Positions 1 to 13,689 are shown, counted from the first letter of the stretch. The stretch: 64,000 bases of DNA from Pholis gunnellus (GCA_910591455.2 OU342826.1:10107079-10171078); one strand, 5' to 3'. The notes: generated by a model not told the origin, from the letters alone. A program made the numbers and translations.

Positions 1-1171
1 TACTTGACCTTTAACTGCGTGTTCCCTTTCAATCTGATGTTCTTCTCGCCTCCTCTTTGACAAAAAGAGAAAATAGCAGTAAGCCTTGAAAGAGGAACAT
101 GACCAAGTGATAAACGAGTGGCATTGGAAAACGTGACGATCTGTCGCTTTTATCGTCTTTTCATCATTGTGGTTGGAATGTCTTTGGGGATCGATTGGAC
201 AAAACAAGCATTTTAAAGTCATCAAATGGGGAAGATGGGCATTCTTCACCATGTTCCATGCAGTCTACCCTTCAATGTCCATCATCCTTCCTCCAACTCT
301 CTCCTTTCCTTCTGAGGCGCTTCTCTTCTGTCCTACCATCTCATCCCTCATCGTTAAACCATCAGTAACTTAATCCCTCCTCTCTCTACCTTCAATTCCC
401 ATCATGCAAAAATAACCAGCCATTTGCAAAACTGTTAAATGAATCCTCTTAACTCAATTCAACACTTCCCCACTTCCTCTCTCAACACCCCATCTCATAC
501 CAAATACGTTCATGTACTACTAAATTGCCAGATACGTTGAGGAGCAAAAGTGGAAACGTTTTCTTTTTTTCCCTCCAATCTAGAAAGTGTGACATTCTTG
601 CACTGCACAGAAGTCCCAGGGGAAAGGTCAGTTGAATAGTTTGGCTCACAAAGCGCGGGAGATTGTGGTGTTTGGGTAAATATAGAAGAAGCCACCGAGT
701 CCCGTGTCATGCTTCAAGAGTCACGACTCTTTCGATATATTTCCCTGTAACCTTTACCGAGTTGCCAAAACACAACCATAAAAACAACAGATGAAATACA
801 CCGACGGTGTGCGCTTGCAGATACATTCAACATGAATGCAAAGGAGCTGCATTACATTTCCAACAAAACTTATTTGCGTATGCAAATTAATGCTGCACAT
901 GCACATCATTTTGAAGAGATAAAGTTGTCTCTAGTTACCTCCATCCCTCTCTTCTTCTCCTCAACTACTCCCCCCCCCCTCTCCACCACCCCCATTGTGC
1001 CTCTCCACCCTCACCACTCTACAGTTGAGCAGACCGTCAGGGACACATGTCGCTAATTAACACCATCAACGATGCCTGGCTGCCATGGGGACTGGACGTA
1101 ACCGTCGGCGGCACAACGGTAAACAAATAGAATGTGTCATGAATGCCAATGCGCGTTTTCTGTGTAATTCT

Positions 1172-1174
<3 letters not shown>

Positions 1175-1237
<63 letters not shown>

Positions 1238-1283
1238 AAAGCAGACAAGCATACACATGGCTGTAGAAATAGCATAGACGTGT

Positions 1284-1336
<53 letters not shown>
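1175..1336. repeat. two (CA)n microsatellites
   Basis: (AC)29 occupies 1175-1232 and (CA)25 occupies 1287-1336, with 54 unique bases between. Together they create several false long open frames on both strands. Confidence 0.98.
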
Positions 1337-1340
<4 letters not shown>

Positions 1341-4300
1341 AATACTTGGCTGGAGAATTCAGACACACAAACACAAGGGCGATATTTACACACGTCCGCA
1401 CACAGACACACAGGCTTTGAGTGTCGCAGCATCGGCTTGCCATGTCTGGGGATACCGGATGATTAATCGCACTCTGTACAGATGGCCACACCGGGGAGAG
1501 AGAGAGAAAGGGAGAAGAGGAAAGCTGTCCTCTCTGTCTCTCAGCATCCGTCGAGCATTCTCTCTCTCTCGCTCTCTCTACTGGTCTCGGCTGACCCTTA
1601 CTCCTCTCTCTGTAGCATGCTAGATTCATGAGTGGCTCTCAGAGAGTCTTGCCAAGGTGTCTACACGGCCCGCATTAATTACATTCAGTCTTTTCCATCT
1701 ACTCAAACAAGTGCACTGCACATGATTCAGCGCTGTCCTGTACACACACAACCCTGCTGAGCCTCTGAAGCTGGAGTATCCGACCTGAGCAGGATAATGA
1801 CGGCGATGGTAGCAAAGGGAGCGATGAGTTGTATTAACGCTGAGTCACCCCCGTCTGCACTCTGATCATTTAGAAATGGGGAAAAAGACAAAAGGTGGGC
1901 TGCAGGTTTTTTGAAATGTATTCTTCAAAGCGCAGTGCGGGGTTCTTTTTGTTAAAAACTGAGACTAAAAGCCTCAATACATCCGGGCCCAGTGGGTTCA
2001 AATAGAAAGTGCAGCACATGCCAGGAAAGAACTTACATTTCTAGTGATCTGGACACTGGTTGGAGATTTGTCTTAGCTTTTGTGAAAAGAAAAAGAAAAT
2101 CCCTTTCTCCACAGCCCTATGCATCGCCATCATCCAAACCCGGCTAACACCAGACATCGTCTGTCACGGCACACACCGCTGAGACATCCAGCGGACTTTG
2201 GGCTTACATGGTGCTGAGCGAGCTCGGGCGTCTCGAGATTTTGCTTTATTATTAAAAAAAAAAGAAAAAAAGGAAAGGTCAAAGAAAATGTTATTAAAGT
2301 ATAATGCCACTGCTGAGGTCCTCGTCCCCCTGCTGAGCTAGCTTCAAAGACGCTATAGTGGGGAGAGGGAACATGGGAGTCACTGATACAGAGACCCACC
2401 TCGTTAATGCAGGGCCGGCTGGAAGCTGGACTGTGCCATGAAGACGGATATTTATATATCCTGGGGTGGAACGCTTTTATAATTCCTGACATGTTCTGAC
2501 GCCTGCCCTACCATAGGGAGACTGGAGCGTGCTACCAAAAATAATTATAAACCTTTTTCCTGGTATGGAGTTGTAATCAATTAATGAATCAATTTAAATT
2601 CATATGCAGCCGTTCTGTGGGTTAAACCTCATTTCATTTTTTTTTTTTTATGGTGGCACACTGCAGACCATAAATTTAAATAGAGCCACTCCACAATAAA
2701 GCGATCAAGGAATGGAAACTGAATGTCAAGGGCCAAACAAATGAATTGTGAGATGGAACATTGTTATAGGTACCGTCTCTAAGCAGGTTAAAAGGTTTTA
2801 AGTCATTACGTAAAGAAAGAATAAGGCCGTTGAAATATCAATTGGCAGTGCAGTGGATATCTGCATTTCTTAAACCTTTTCATGCGTCATATTAAATCCT
2901 AATTTCATCAATCAATTTATAATAGATTTTAATCAAATCTATCAATTAGGGTGTCCTTGTGGCCTAGGGTGGCATCTGTTTCCTGTTGTCTCTTAACAAA
3001 AGGCATAACATGCCCTCTATATGCTAAATTAATCAATCTACTAATTAGATCCAATTAAAAACAGAAAAAGAGTTGAAACAGGTTTCCCCGCGTGTCTTCC
3101 AGCAGAATGCAGCAGAATGAGGACCGCACTGTGTTCTAACTCGGCGCACACAGAGTACTTTACACGTCTGCGTACCGTTAAATCCTCCATAAACTGCAGC
3201 AGCACACTTGTTGTCTGCATGCTGAAATGGTGTATGTTGGACAAACTAAAATGAGCTTCACGTGGGTGATGGTATTGCTCGACACTATGCACAGGCGGCA
3301 TGGCACTGCAGCCTCAGTTCAGTTTTAGAGGATTAGAAAAACGTTCATCCTCTCCTGGAGATGTCTTTGCCGTTTTTTGTCTTTGTCCCTCTTGGCTCGG
3401 ATGAAGACACGTTAGCCTGTTTGCACAATACAAGGCTGCAAATCAATCACTGTCCTTTCGTCCCTTTATTTCAATCAACTAATAGCTAAACTGCAAGATC
3501 TGCTTTAAAAACAATCATAAAGTTATTTACAAGGTTTGGTGCCTTTTTAGCTGTAAACATGCTAACAACCGTCAAATAGCCGAATAAAACATCGACACTG
3601 CTGCAATGCATTCTGGTCTTTTTCTTGTGGATTTGCAAAAGTGGAAAATGTATTATTAAATGACAACACTAGGCTTAGTGCGACATTTCTGGGCCCAACA
3701 GTCGATAATCCATGGTGTGCTGAACGTCCGGATATTGCCAGTTTAGAGGCTCCGTCCCAGGCAGCGTCGACCACATCACTCCCACACCCAGCCAAGCTAT
3801 TATTGTACATTGACCATAACGCTCTGCTGCACAGCTGTCTGGCTTCAGCATGACCCAACATCAGGCCACCGGACAGCGTCCAGCACAGCCGGCCTAAATA
3901 TCCCATTACTGCTCCGGGGGGGGAAGACAGCTTTTCAGGAAAACAGCGTTTCGGAGGGGTTAGAGACCAAGGGTGGTAAAATTCATTCAGCTTATACCCG
4001 ACCTCGGGAATTGTCACAAATTGTCAGCGGAGAAAACTAGCATGAGGGTGTTTCCATGGCACGCCTAAAGCAGAAACGCATTTGTGCGATGAGGAATGGA
4101 CACTCGGCAACCTGTGTGAGCCTGAAGCGAGTACATTACACAGGCAGAGCAGGCAGGGAAAGACAGAGACAAGAATGGGAATGGGAGCTAATGGGGATAA
4201 TATGGAGATGGGAAACAAACGGTGCCGCCTATAAGGCTGCAGCCCAGAAAACCTTGAGCAGTCTACTCGGGATGAATACGCTGTTTTTATTTCGGCGCTG

Positions 4301-4640
4301 GATTCCTGTCGAGTTCACGGGCTGTCGGCTGAACGTGAAACTTTAAGACTTTCGCTACTTAATAGATCACCAAGTTCAACCATTATTTAACTGAATAATG
4401 AAAACAATTACCAAAACATGATGGATTATGTTACGCAAAAGCCATTTGAATACGTTTGGAGGGACCTCATATTTCTCAAGTCAACCAATAGACGGAAACG
4501 CTAATTGATTCCTAGCTTCCATCCATCGGGTGTCAACAGGTGAGTTCATTATCGTTATAAACGCCTGATCAATGGTTCTGCTGCAGCGCAGAGACGAGAC
4601 ATAATTCCACATGGGTTTTGACTGCAAACACAGCCCATAA

Positions 4641-4720
4641 ACACACACACACACACACACTCACACACACACACACACACTCACTTACTCACTCACTCAC
4701 TCACTCACTCACTCACTCAC
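4641..4720. repeat. compound (CA)n-(TCAC)n microsatellite
   Basis: (AC)10, a T, a second CA block to 4680, then about ten TCAC/TTAC units to 4720. Confidence 0.97.
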
Positions 4721-5489
4721 GGGGTCCACGGTGGGGTGTAAGAGGAGGAAACAGCTGGATGTGCTGTACATCTCATTAAATGACACGTCACGTGGTTTCA
4801 CATGCAGCGTATGGATTAGATGGCTTTAGTCAAAAATCTAATTCTCGCTCGATTGCTAATGTGCCCTGTAATTTTATTCTAATTGCCCTTTTCCCAGCGA
4901 CGGCCACTGAAAGAAATCTGGTTAACCAGTAAGACCAGCTCTAATCCACAGCCATGACAGAAGTGGCTCTGTTCCCCCGGTGCTGCACATGTTGGTCCTC
5001 AGGCCCGAGCCGGTCACTGGCGATTCAAAGAATTGGATTAGGTGGCTTTTTCCCTTTTCCCAGCTTATTGGTCTTCCTTCTCCCCCGCCTCTTTTCCTAA
5101 TGTATCTGTCTTTATACTAATTCCTCATCGCCCCGTCTCCTCCCTTCGCCCTTCTTGTCATGTATGAGGTCAGTGATTTATTACTAATAATGGAACTGGA
5201 TTGCCGGTGTGCCCCGATTTCTCATCTCTTTGGTCCTTGATGCCAAAATGACCCTTTGTACTTCATTTTTGTTCATTAAGCATATTACGAAAGAGCGGCT
5301 CAATCTCGACTCCGTCACTTAAATCTTGTTTGGACTATAAGTGTTTTCTCTGTAAAGCCCATCCAGCTGCCACAGTGTTTGGACCAATGTAAAAATGAAA
5401 ATGGGAGCGTATTACATCGATCCTTTTGTGATGAACCTGTTGAATTTAGGGGTGATTATAAGATCTTTCAAACTGCTTTTAAGGGCCCA

Positions 5490-5870
5490 GCGTGGCTCAT
5501 CTCTCGCCTCCGCTGACCTTTAAACTCTTCACGGACCGCTTTACTCCCAGAAATCCTCGGCTGCTGCTGCTGCTTTCATGCTCGTTCGAGATTCTACACA
5601 AAGGAAAATTGGTGGTTGCCATCAAGTCCACCAGATGACTAGACCGACTGCCCTGCCGAGCAGCACTCAGAGAACTCCCACTTCTTTTATATCAAGGCTT
5701 AAAACTTCTGTTTGCTTCAGTCTTTCTTCTGTTTATTTAATTTTAGCTTCATCTACTTTTCATCTTCTCAACTACATTTATGTATTTTCCTCTTTGATAT
5801 GCTATTTTGAACTTGTGGTTCTTCGGTATCTAATCCGAATGCTCATCTTATGTACTGTGCACTGTTGTTA
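5490..5870 (+). mobile_element. probable LINE 3'-terminal fragment (L2/Rex-like)
   Basis: The plus-strand frame contains LPSSTQRTPTSFISRLKT, close in pattern to the LP-S-R-APT-S-FKSRLKT end of fish L2/CR1-group reverse transcriptases. It is followed by a T-rich, leucine/phenylalanine-coding tail like the one in the copy near 60 kb. The preceding 100 bases give only a weak, shifted resemblance. No target-site duplication could be made out. It could be an unrelated T-rich stretch with a chance match. Confidence 0.55.
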
Positions 5871-6239
5871 AAAAGTTCTCTAGATACAAACTTTCCTTCC
5901 TTTGCCTTGTCTAAACTTTAGAATCACCAACCTGAAGAGATCAAGTCAGCTTCTTGTAAAAGCTTCAACACGTTCTAACCTTGTAACTAGTTTTTAGATA
6001 AATCTCTGCTCTCCTTGTCAAAATGACCAACCTTTTATTGACCGTAACAGAATGTAGAAACCATTAGCACACTAATGTCAGTCGTAGCGGACCGTCTCTG
6101 TTTTGTTGCATCTTTTTCGTCCATCTCTGCATGCCGTGACTGTCTTTTTTCCACAGTAAAATAGAAGGCCTGTGGGAAGTGACATTTCACGGTCCAACAG
6201 GAAGAAATAATCAAAAAGGACAAAAATGTTAACAGACCT

Positions 6240-6540
6240 CCTTTAGTTCTCCCCTCTTACTCTCACTTCCTTAAGTGGTTTTAACCAAAACCTCTGTTTC
6301 CCTGGTCACTCTTCTTCCCTTCCACTTCCTCTTCCCTCGACCTGTCAGCAAACCCCCCCCCCCTCCCCTCTCTTACGTTTCCTCTCTCACCACCCTGGAG
6401 TCAAATTTGCTTTTCTTCCCGGCTGTTTTACAAAGTTACACTCTGTCCCTCGTTCACCTCTCCAAACGCTTCCTTCATCTCCCCTCATCTCTCCTCCCTC
6501 GCTCTCCGTCTCTGTTCTGTTTTTGTTCCCCCCTCCTGCG
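6240..6540 (+). other. pyrimidine-rich stretch
   Basis: The plus strand is strongly C+T rich with scattered purines and contains a C11-like run near 6353. The open frame through it is low complexity (Ser/Leu/Pro/Phe) and has no family features. Confidence 0.7.
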
Positions 6541-6732
6541 GGTGTTGCATCACAAACACCCGACGTCCCGGGGGCGACTCGAGGAGCCTCTTTTTAATGC
6601 GAGCCAACTGTCACACACACAAATGTGCACGCACGCCTCCAGCTATGTGACCGAACCTTTACGGCGAGCCGAGCATCAGCGAAGAAGACGACGAATTCGC
6701 TCGTGAAGGCCCACTCGCAGGGTAAAAAAAAA

Positions 6733-6884
6733 ACACACACACACACACACACGCACACACACACACACACAGTCACTTACCGCTGACAGGCCTGTTATGT
6801 TTACTGGTGCAATATCAAAAACTTAAAATCCTTCTTTTTTTTTTAGCCGTCAGGTCTGAAGCGCTCGTGTTACGGACCCCCCCA

Positions 6885-6947
<63 letters not shown>
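6733..6947. repeat. two (CA)n microsatellites
   Basis: 6733-6771 is an (AC)n with one ACGC interruption. 6887-6947 is an uninterrupted (CA)n of about 30 units. Confidence 0.97.
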
Positions 6948-6949
<2 letters not shown>

Positions 6950-6981
6950 CACAGTGGTTCATGTAAACAGACCCTTCTGGT

Positions 6982-6983
<2 letters not shown>

Positions 6984-7019
<36 letters not shown>

Positions 7020-7235
7020 CATCACTCCACTCAATCTCTCCATCTTTCGATGGCCCTCTTCCCTTTTTTTTCCACCCCTCACTGTTTCTCCTCATGCCTC
7101 CCTTTCTCTCTCTCTCTCTCTCTCTGTGTGTGTCGCTCGCTCTGTGCGTCATCGCCCCCTCACTCTCTCTCTCTCTCTCCATGTCTGTCTGTCCATTCCT
7201 TTCTTCTCTGCCTTCACTCTTCAGAGGGCTCTTCA
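6984..7235. repeat. (TC)n microsatellite and pyrimidine-rich tract
   Basis: (TC)17 at 6984-7017 is followed by C/T-rich sequence with further (CT)n runs near 7104-7125 and 7161-7180. Confidence 0.92.
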
Positions 7236-7308
7236 TTTCACTGGAACGACGAATGAGAGGCTGGGGCCATCTGCAAGAGCTGATAAAACCACCCTCTCTC
7301 TCTCACGC

Positions 7309-7525
7309 ACACACACACACACACGCTCGCAGATACTGACATACATACAGATGTAGAAACAAGGAGACCAATGCATACAGAGATGCAGATGCATCACTAA
7401 ACCTGTAAACGCAGGCACAGTTGGAGAACACACCACGATGCGGACGCACTTCAGTGATTACACACTAGAAAAAAAAAAAGTGTAAACACAGCATTAGGAA
7501 CAAAAAGACACACACACACACACAC
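7309..7525. repeat. two short (CA)n runs
   Basis: (AC)8 at 7309-7324 directly follows a (CT)n run, and a second (CA)n lies at 7509-7525. Confidence 0.9.
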
Positions 7526-8512
7526 CAGACTGTGGTTATGTAGGACACACATGCTGAAACCTTGTAGACGTATTCTGCATGTCAAGTGGGAAAGAAATAA
7601 AAGAAACAGAGAGAGCGATGAGATGAAAGGAGATGCCCGGGAAAAAAAAGTGGAAAATTAACTAGATGAGAGCTGGAATAAAGATGAGCAGGGAAAGAGT
7701 TTGAGGAAACGTGGGGGGGGGGGGTTCAACGTACAAAATGTGCGAGAGATGAAGGAGAAGGCGAAGAAGAGTGGGTGATGACGATGTAGAGGGGAGGAGA
7801 GGCGGGATGGCCACGAAATGCCTGGAGGACAGATTATGCAAAGAGAGGGAGATTAGAAGGAGAGGCGAGGTGAAGGGAAGGTTGGTCAGCACGCCGGTTG
7901 GGAGACGACGCCGTTTGGCGAAAACAAACGCAGAATTATTCGATAAAGAAAGAACTTCCGAAACGTATCCTGAGAGAACAGGCTTCAGAGGCCCGCTCTG
8001 CATACATAGACCAACTAACTGCTTTGGTTGACACAATGCGCTCATTAGCAGTACACACACACCGTATCTACACACGCATCTATCCATTAATAATACATTC
8101 GGCACAATACGGCTAACTGAGAAATATGAAGGAGGTCATGTGTTTTGGAGAATCAGCGGTCGACCCGGGTCCCGGTTCTGCCTAAGTGGTCCGACAAGAG
8201 GATTCCTGCTTGAACAGGTCAAAACATGCTGGATTAATTCACCGAGGTTCTCCTGTTCCGTCCTCAAAAAAGAAGGGCCGCCGACCGATGTGAGAGCGAG
8301 TGCACCGGCAGAGACCACCCGTGAATTATAATACGCCGGCTCGTTCCAACATTTGGGGGAACAAAGGCTCGCCGTGGCTCCGGTCATACTAATAGCTGAG
8401 ACTTTTACAATAGTGATCAGTGGAAATCAGCCAGGAGGCCTTTTGTCTTGCCATTAACATGCACGGCTTGTCTGCAAAAGCCGACTGAGTGGCCACGCTC
8501 TCGGAGGCAAAC

Positions 8513-8536
8513 GCGGCCGCGGCGGCGGCGGCTGCT
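8513..8536. repeat. short (GGC)n tract
   Basis: GCGGCCGC followed by four GGC units and CTGCTG. It is a small GC-rich island in otherwise mixed sequence. Confidence 0.85.
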
Positions 8537-9391
8537 GTCACTAACGCCAATTAAAAGTTATGACTTTGCCTGAGAAGATGAGGTCAGATTCATCTTGCGA
8601 TTGGGCTCGTGTCTGCGCTGCCTTGGCAACGGAGGGTCGCAGATTGTATAAGATCGTCCTCCAGAGGGACGACTTGAAACGAGCCAACTTGGTTTGGTTT
8701 ACTTGTACAAAGTACCACTGGGCCAGATCTGGCAAGCTGTGCTATGCTGCATTGGGATTTTACAGAAGTAGTATCCTACAGTTTTCATAACAGTAAGACC
8801 TTGTTTACCAGCATGATTCATCTTATTTATATCCGACATGTTTACCAGAAAATCATGCTCTAGTCCAGATGATGGACAATTACTACGGTCCCATTTTAAA
8901 CTTTTAAAGTGTAGGTGTCATCTCTCATCTCTCTATTTTAAACACACTTTGCAGGAGTGTGATCATAAACTCAATGCAGCAAAATGTTAATCTTTGAGCT
9001 AAATCCGTCGAACTCAAACATCAGCCGTCATTGAAGCTGTCATTCAGGTAATAGTGGAGTAGAAGAACTGTGTTTCTGAAAACTGAACGAATACATTTCT
9101 ACCTTCTAAGTTCAGATGATTTCTTATTAAAGGATGATTTTATTAAATATAAATCAGGCCACCCATATAAACTCCACCATGACCTCGGTCTTTGTATAAA
9201 TTATCAGGTAGGATTTCAAACTGGGGCGACGGGGCTGAGAGACCAGCAAACGAAAATGTTCAGGAATAACAAACACTTTTGGAGAAAAGCATCTGCAGAA
9301 AATAAGATAATTTTAAGAACACACCGGATTGAATGCGGGTTGAAAGGACAATTGCTCCCTTTCTTCAGCGAAGAGATTAGGGGGGGGTGCG

Positions 9392-9408
9392 CACACACAC
9401 ACACACAC
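9392..9408. repeat. short (CA)n
   Basis: About eight CA units preceded by a G7 run. Confidence 0.9.
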
Positions 9409-9649
9409 GAGAATTGTTCCTGAATTAAGCGCAGACATTTTGCACACCGTGTGCAAAAAAAAAACGCTGAGTCGCCTTCGCTAATGTACAAGGGACCTGA
9501 TTAAAACCGACACAGACAGTGCAGACATGGGGAATCACTAATTTAAGCATACAGTACTCTAATGTGAACACATTTATTCCTGCATCACACACACACAAGA
9601 TAGGTAAACAACCAACTGAGAGACTGGAGAAAATGAAATAATTACAGAA

Positions 9650-10640
9650 TAAAGAGAGGGAGTCTCTGTGAGACACCTTGGAAAATACAAACATTGATAT
9701 TGAGGACAGTGCAGACAGAGAGACTTTAGATAGAGAGAGAGAGGGATGGATGGAAAGGAGAAAAGGAGGAGGGAGGCAAGCCCTGGAGGAAATGACATCC
9801 AGGTTTGGAAAGGAGAGAGAGAGAATGACAAATAAGACAGCGTTAGCAAAAGAAAGAGGGAGGGGTATTGTGAAAAGAGGAAATGGGGGACCAGGTGTAA
9901 ATAAAGAGGAGGAGGAGGAGGAAGAGAAGGAATGGAAGGAATCCGATTTAAAAATAAACGAGTTAGGGAGGGGCAGGGGGGTGGAATGGGGGACTAAGAA
10001 GCGACAAATAAGAAGAAGATTTCCATGGAGAGCTACGGAAGAGGGAGAAGAGGAGAGGGGAAGGACGTAAGAAGGGAAGACAATAGGAGATGTACAAATA
10101 AAGGGAGAGAGGAGGGGGGGGCGAGAAAGAAAACGACACAACAAGAGAGTGAAAATGAGATGAGGGGGGAAGAAAGCCGAAAGTAAAGGGGAGACCCACA
10201 AAAACAAATCAGCAACACGAGAGGGCGGCGAGGGGAAAAAAGAGCAGAAAGAACAAGAGAGGCAGGAGGAGGGAGGGAGGGAGGGAGGGAGAGAAAGGGA
10301 CAGAAAATAGAAAGGAGACAATGCGAAAACAGGGTGAACGTAGACATGGCAAGAAATATGAAGCCGCAAAAACAAATCAACTAACGGAGCGGGGGGAGAA
10401 ACGGGGCCGCGACAAAGGTACACGAGGGAGAGATGAGAAATGACGGGGAGAGAAAAGAGTGAATAATAACTAGAAAGAGCGGAGGGAAGTATGAAATGGA
10501 AGAGGTGAGATGGGAAGGAGATAGCAGCCGAACAGACAGAAAGTGAAAAACGGAGGAGGAATGATAAATGAGGAGGGAGCGGATCGGATGGCGGAAAAAA
10601 AACAACATAAACGACAGGAATACGAGACCGGAGGAGGCTC
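9650..10640 (+). other. long purine-rich block (about 1 kb)
   Basis: The plus strand is overwhelmingly A+G for about 1 kb, including GAGGAGGAGGAGG near 9908 and a (GGGA)n run near 10267-10290. It accounts for a 485-codon open frame on the minus strand (9425-10882), whose translation is nearly all Ser, Pro, Leu and Phe with no domain. I do not call that a gene. In the pc transcript this would be a C/U-rich tract. Confidence 0.9.
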
Positions 10641-12302
10641 GTCGACAGCGGGTGACATTCGATTATGGGCACACAAACACACCTGTAAGCACGCACATGC
10701 ATGTGCATGCACACCTGGATGTAAAGCCTAGCCCACGTAAAATGAGGAAATTGGTGGTGACAGGGCAGGAAGTGAGGAGGGCAGATGGAAATGGCGTGAG
10801 AGGGATAATGGGAGGAAAAGAAAGATATAGCGGGGCAGAGGGAGACAGGCTTCAGCACGGAAAGAGAATATAGGTCACCCATTACAGTACAAGGGTTTAT
10901 ACGCTGATAAAATATGGGCAGAGATGTAGTTGGTGTTCCTGGGGAGATGTGTAGGAAAACAACGTGTCACTGCTTTCTTTATGGCCCTTTGGATTTATCG
11001 CCACGCAGGAAGTGATGGTGCGTGTGGAGGTAAAGAGCAGCTGAAGCGTCTTTAAAATGCAGGCGAGAGAGCAAACAGAAGCGGTAGCACGATCAGTTTT
11101 AGATTATTCACAAGAAGAGGAACCCAAAAATATATATATATCTACACACTGGAGGTCAACGGAGTCAGCACAGATAAGGTGATCTGGAGTGGATGGGAAC
11201 ACGTCTCTTCTTGATATTTACGACGCGTATTAGGTTGGAAACCGCTGTTTTCTTTTTCCAAGACCGGGCTTAAAACTGTGTCTGCCTGTGAAAAATTGAA
11301 GAGGACATATGGAAATGGGAAGCGCTGCAGAAACAACCTTCAGGCTGTTACTCATAAGCACCGAAAGTTACAACAACTACAGTCCCCAACTAAAATACTG
11401 CACGAAACATCTTCATGCACAAAAATGGCATTTTTTATTATTAAGCCCTGGAGTTTTTCTAACCATCCTCGTTACGTCACCAGTTAATAAGCAGATGGTT
11501 TCAGGTGTTCAACGCTACATTGTAACTAGCTTGCCTGGTGCAACAGGTTTGCACTGAGTCACAGCGCTCAGACTAAGCTAGGTTACAGCGTGGACTCCTC
11601 CTGCTGCTGTTCTGCACAGACGGCTCATTTGTTTAATTCACGCTTCATTCTCAAACCTATCTTTCCTCTCACAGTAATGATGTCTAAGTGTTGGAGTTCC
11701 CGCTTGAAAATGTTGTCACGAAACCCATTCGCTGTATTTGCTTTTTCTATTATCCTCCTCCGTGCGACGCAGCCATCCATTCACTATTCAGTTCGCGACA
11801 GAGCAATTTCTCCAGAAATGATTCGACTTCGCTCAATTATTCAAAGAAAAAAAATGCAACAGGTAACCGCTACAACTCCCGTAATTGGGAGATCTATATC
11901 ACTGCGAGTGAATGAAGATTGAGTAAAAGAAATGATCCCGAAAAATCTATCGCATGGATCGTCTAATGGTTTTCGGATTTCCTTTGCGACACGTGGAACC
12001 AGGAGCGCTTCATCTGGAAACGAAGGGTGTGACGGGGGCATTTCAGAGAGTGTGCTCAAGCATGTTTCCCCAATACTCAATAAGCTTTTGTCTTCCAATG
12101 ACAATAGATTCAACGTTTCGGCACATTAGACGCTTGCTGGATGAGCTGCAGGAACGGGCGTGAAAAACTAGTCTTGCTGTATTGACCCATATGTGCAAAG
12201 TCAATTGAAAGATATAAAATCAGGGCCAAAAACCTCAAACAACAAACATACACTCAGCACTTTCAAATGGCAAATATCTGAGATTAAAATGTTTGTGACT
12301 CA

Positions 12303-12358
12303 ATATTATTAGTAATGATTTCTGTGCAGGGTTGGATATTATTAGTAATGATTTTTGT
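12303..12358 (+). repeat. short direct repeat, 23 bp twice
   Basis: A 23-base word beginning ATATTATTAGTAATGATTT occurs at 12303-12325 and again at 12336-12358 with one mismatch, separated by 10 bases. Confidence 0.9.
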
Positions 12359-12715
12359 CTGGCTATGTTGATAAATGAAATTGCAAATGACACGACTGCA
12401 CACAGGGAGAGGGGGAAGGGATGGAGAGGCATCAGAGAGGCAGAGGAGAGGGAAAGAAAGGGAGACGGTAATTGGGCAATACCATCAAATGCATGAGCAG
12501 AGAACTGAGTGGAAAGTGCACTAATGGAGGGGAGGGAGAAATAGAGATGTCACTCCGTAAAATATTGGGCTAATTTGAGCCTATAATTACCATGGCGATG
12601 AGTGACAGAAGGGAGCGGGAAACATTGTATCTGAAATAGATGACATTTGACCAGAGATTATGTGGAAAAAACACAGCTACAAAGAGGACGCATAGTGACG
12701 GGGTTCTTTCTCTGT

Positions 12716-12732
12716 GACACACACACACACAC
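12716..12732. repeat. short (CA)n
   Basis: About eight AC units. Confidence 0.9.
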
Positions 12733-12969
12733 GCTGGAGTAAGTCAGCTCACGTTGGAGACTCTCTCCATGCATGAGCCCTCAAGGTCAAAGATGGCTTC
12801 TTTGGAAATGACACCCTGTACCACCATGTGTGTGTTTGCACCCGCAGGGCCGGTGGGTTGGCCCTGCTGCAGGTAGGTGTGTGTGTATGTGCCTGTGTGT
12901 GTCAGGGGTTCCAACGCCTGGTCAGGGGTCCTGGGTGTTAGCAGAGTTAACAAGGCGGCATGTGGACAG

Positions 12970-13044
12970 AGTGAGTGAGTGAGTGAGTGAGTGAGTGAGT
13001 GAGTGAGTGAGTGAGTGAGTGAGTGAGTGTGTGTGTGTGTGTGT
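12970..13044. repeat. compound (GAGT)n-(GT)n microsatellite
   Basis: About fourteen perfect GAGT units to about 13028 run directly into (GT)8. Confidence 0.97.
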
Positions 13045-13689
13045 CCCTCATGCTCTCTAGAATTCTCATTTCTGCCTATGATAGTTGCCTTTACGTTCTG
13101 GTCCGGTTCATTCGCACACTTTTTACAAACCAACCAAGAGACTGAATGAAGTCATGGAAAGTCATTCATTGGATAGTTTCGGTGGTTTTGCATTACTGAG
13201 AAGGTGAAATAATAATAAGTTTTGATTCGTTGAAGGAATTCAAACTTTTTTTTATTTCTTTCTTTAGATTTTACTGTAAGTAAACATGAAAATGATAACC
13301 CATTAACGAGGTAAACTGACCCAGCAGTCTAGTCAATAGAAACCAACATTTGGGGGGACTGATCAACCCATCTTGCTGTTAGATTAGCTGATAGATGTTC
13401 TCTACAACATTTCACTCTTTTTGTGTTACAAGCACAAACCACCCAAGCTCTTTCGCCACCGATTACATAGACGACTGGCTGCTTTGTTTATACGGCAATG
13501 AAGAAAATGAAAGATAACGGCGACCAATCATGACGCTGTGGCTGGGGCAGAGCGACGTCGGGTGAAGGGTGTTAATGGTGTGCAAATAAAGGTGTTTACG
13601 ACGACGTGGGACGCAGGACAAACTCTCCTTCCTTTAATTAGAACTAATTGGGACTTTTCAAAGTTAAAGTTGTTCTTCTGAGGATGGGG

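Noticed and set aside
1037..1629. Overlapping long frames of Cys-Val and Thr-His repeats
   Set aside because: They are translations of the (CA)n arrays. The same pattern recurs at every long (CA)n or (GT)n in the window.
1981..1998. Possible tRNA-type B box (GGGTTCAAAT) of a SINE
   Set aside because: No A box at the right distance and no repeat tail, so no SINE or tRNA call is supported.
3562..4017. 151-codon minus-strand frame with normal amino-acid variety
   Set aside because: Both strands are open here, I recognise no family, and there is no matching splice or promoter context. It is probably chance, though a translated search would settle it.
9425..10882. 485-codon open frame on the minus strand
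   Set aside because: It lies on the purine-rich block. The translation is almost all Ser, Pro, Leu, Phe and His without any domain, and the opposite strand is open too. It is a composition artefact.
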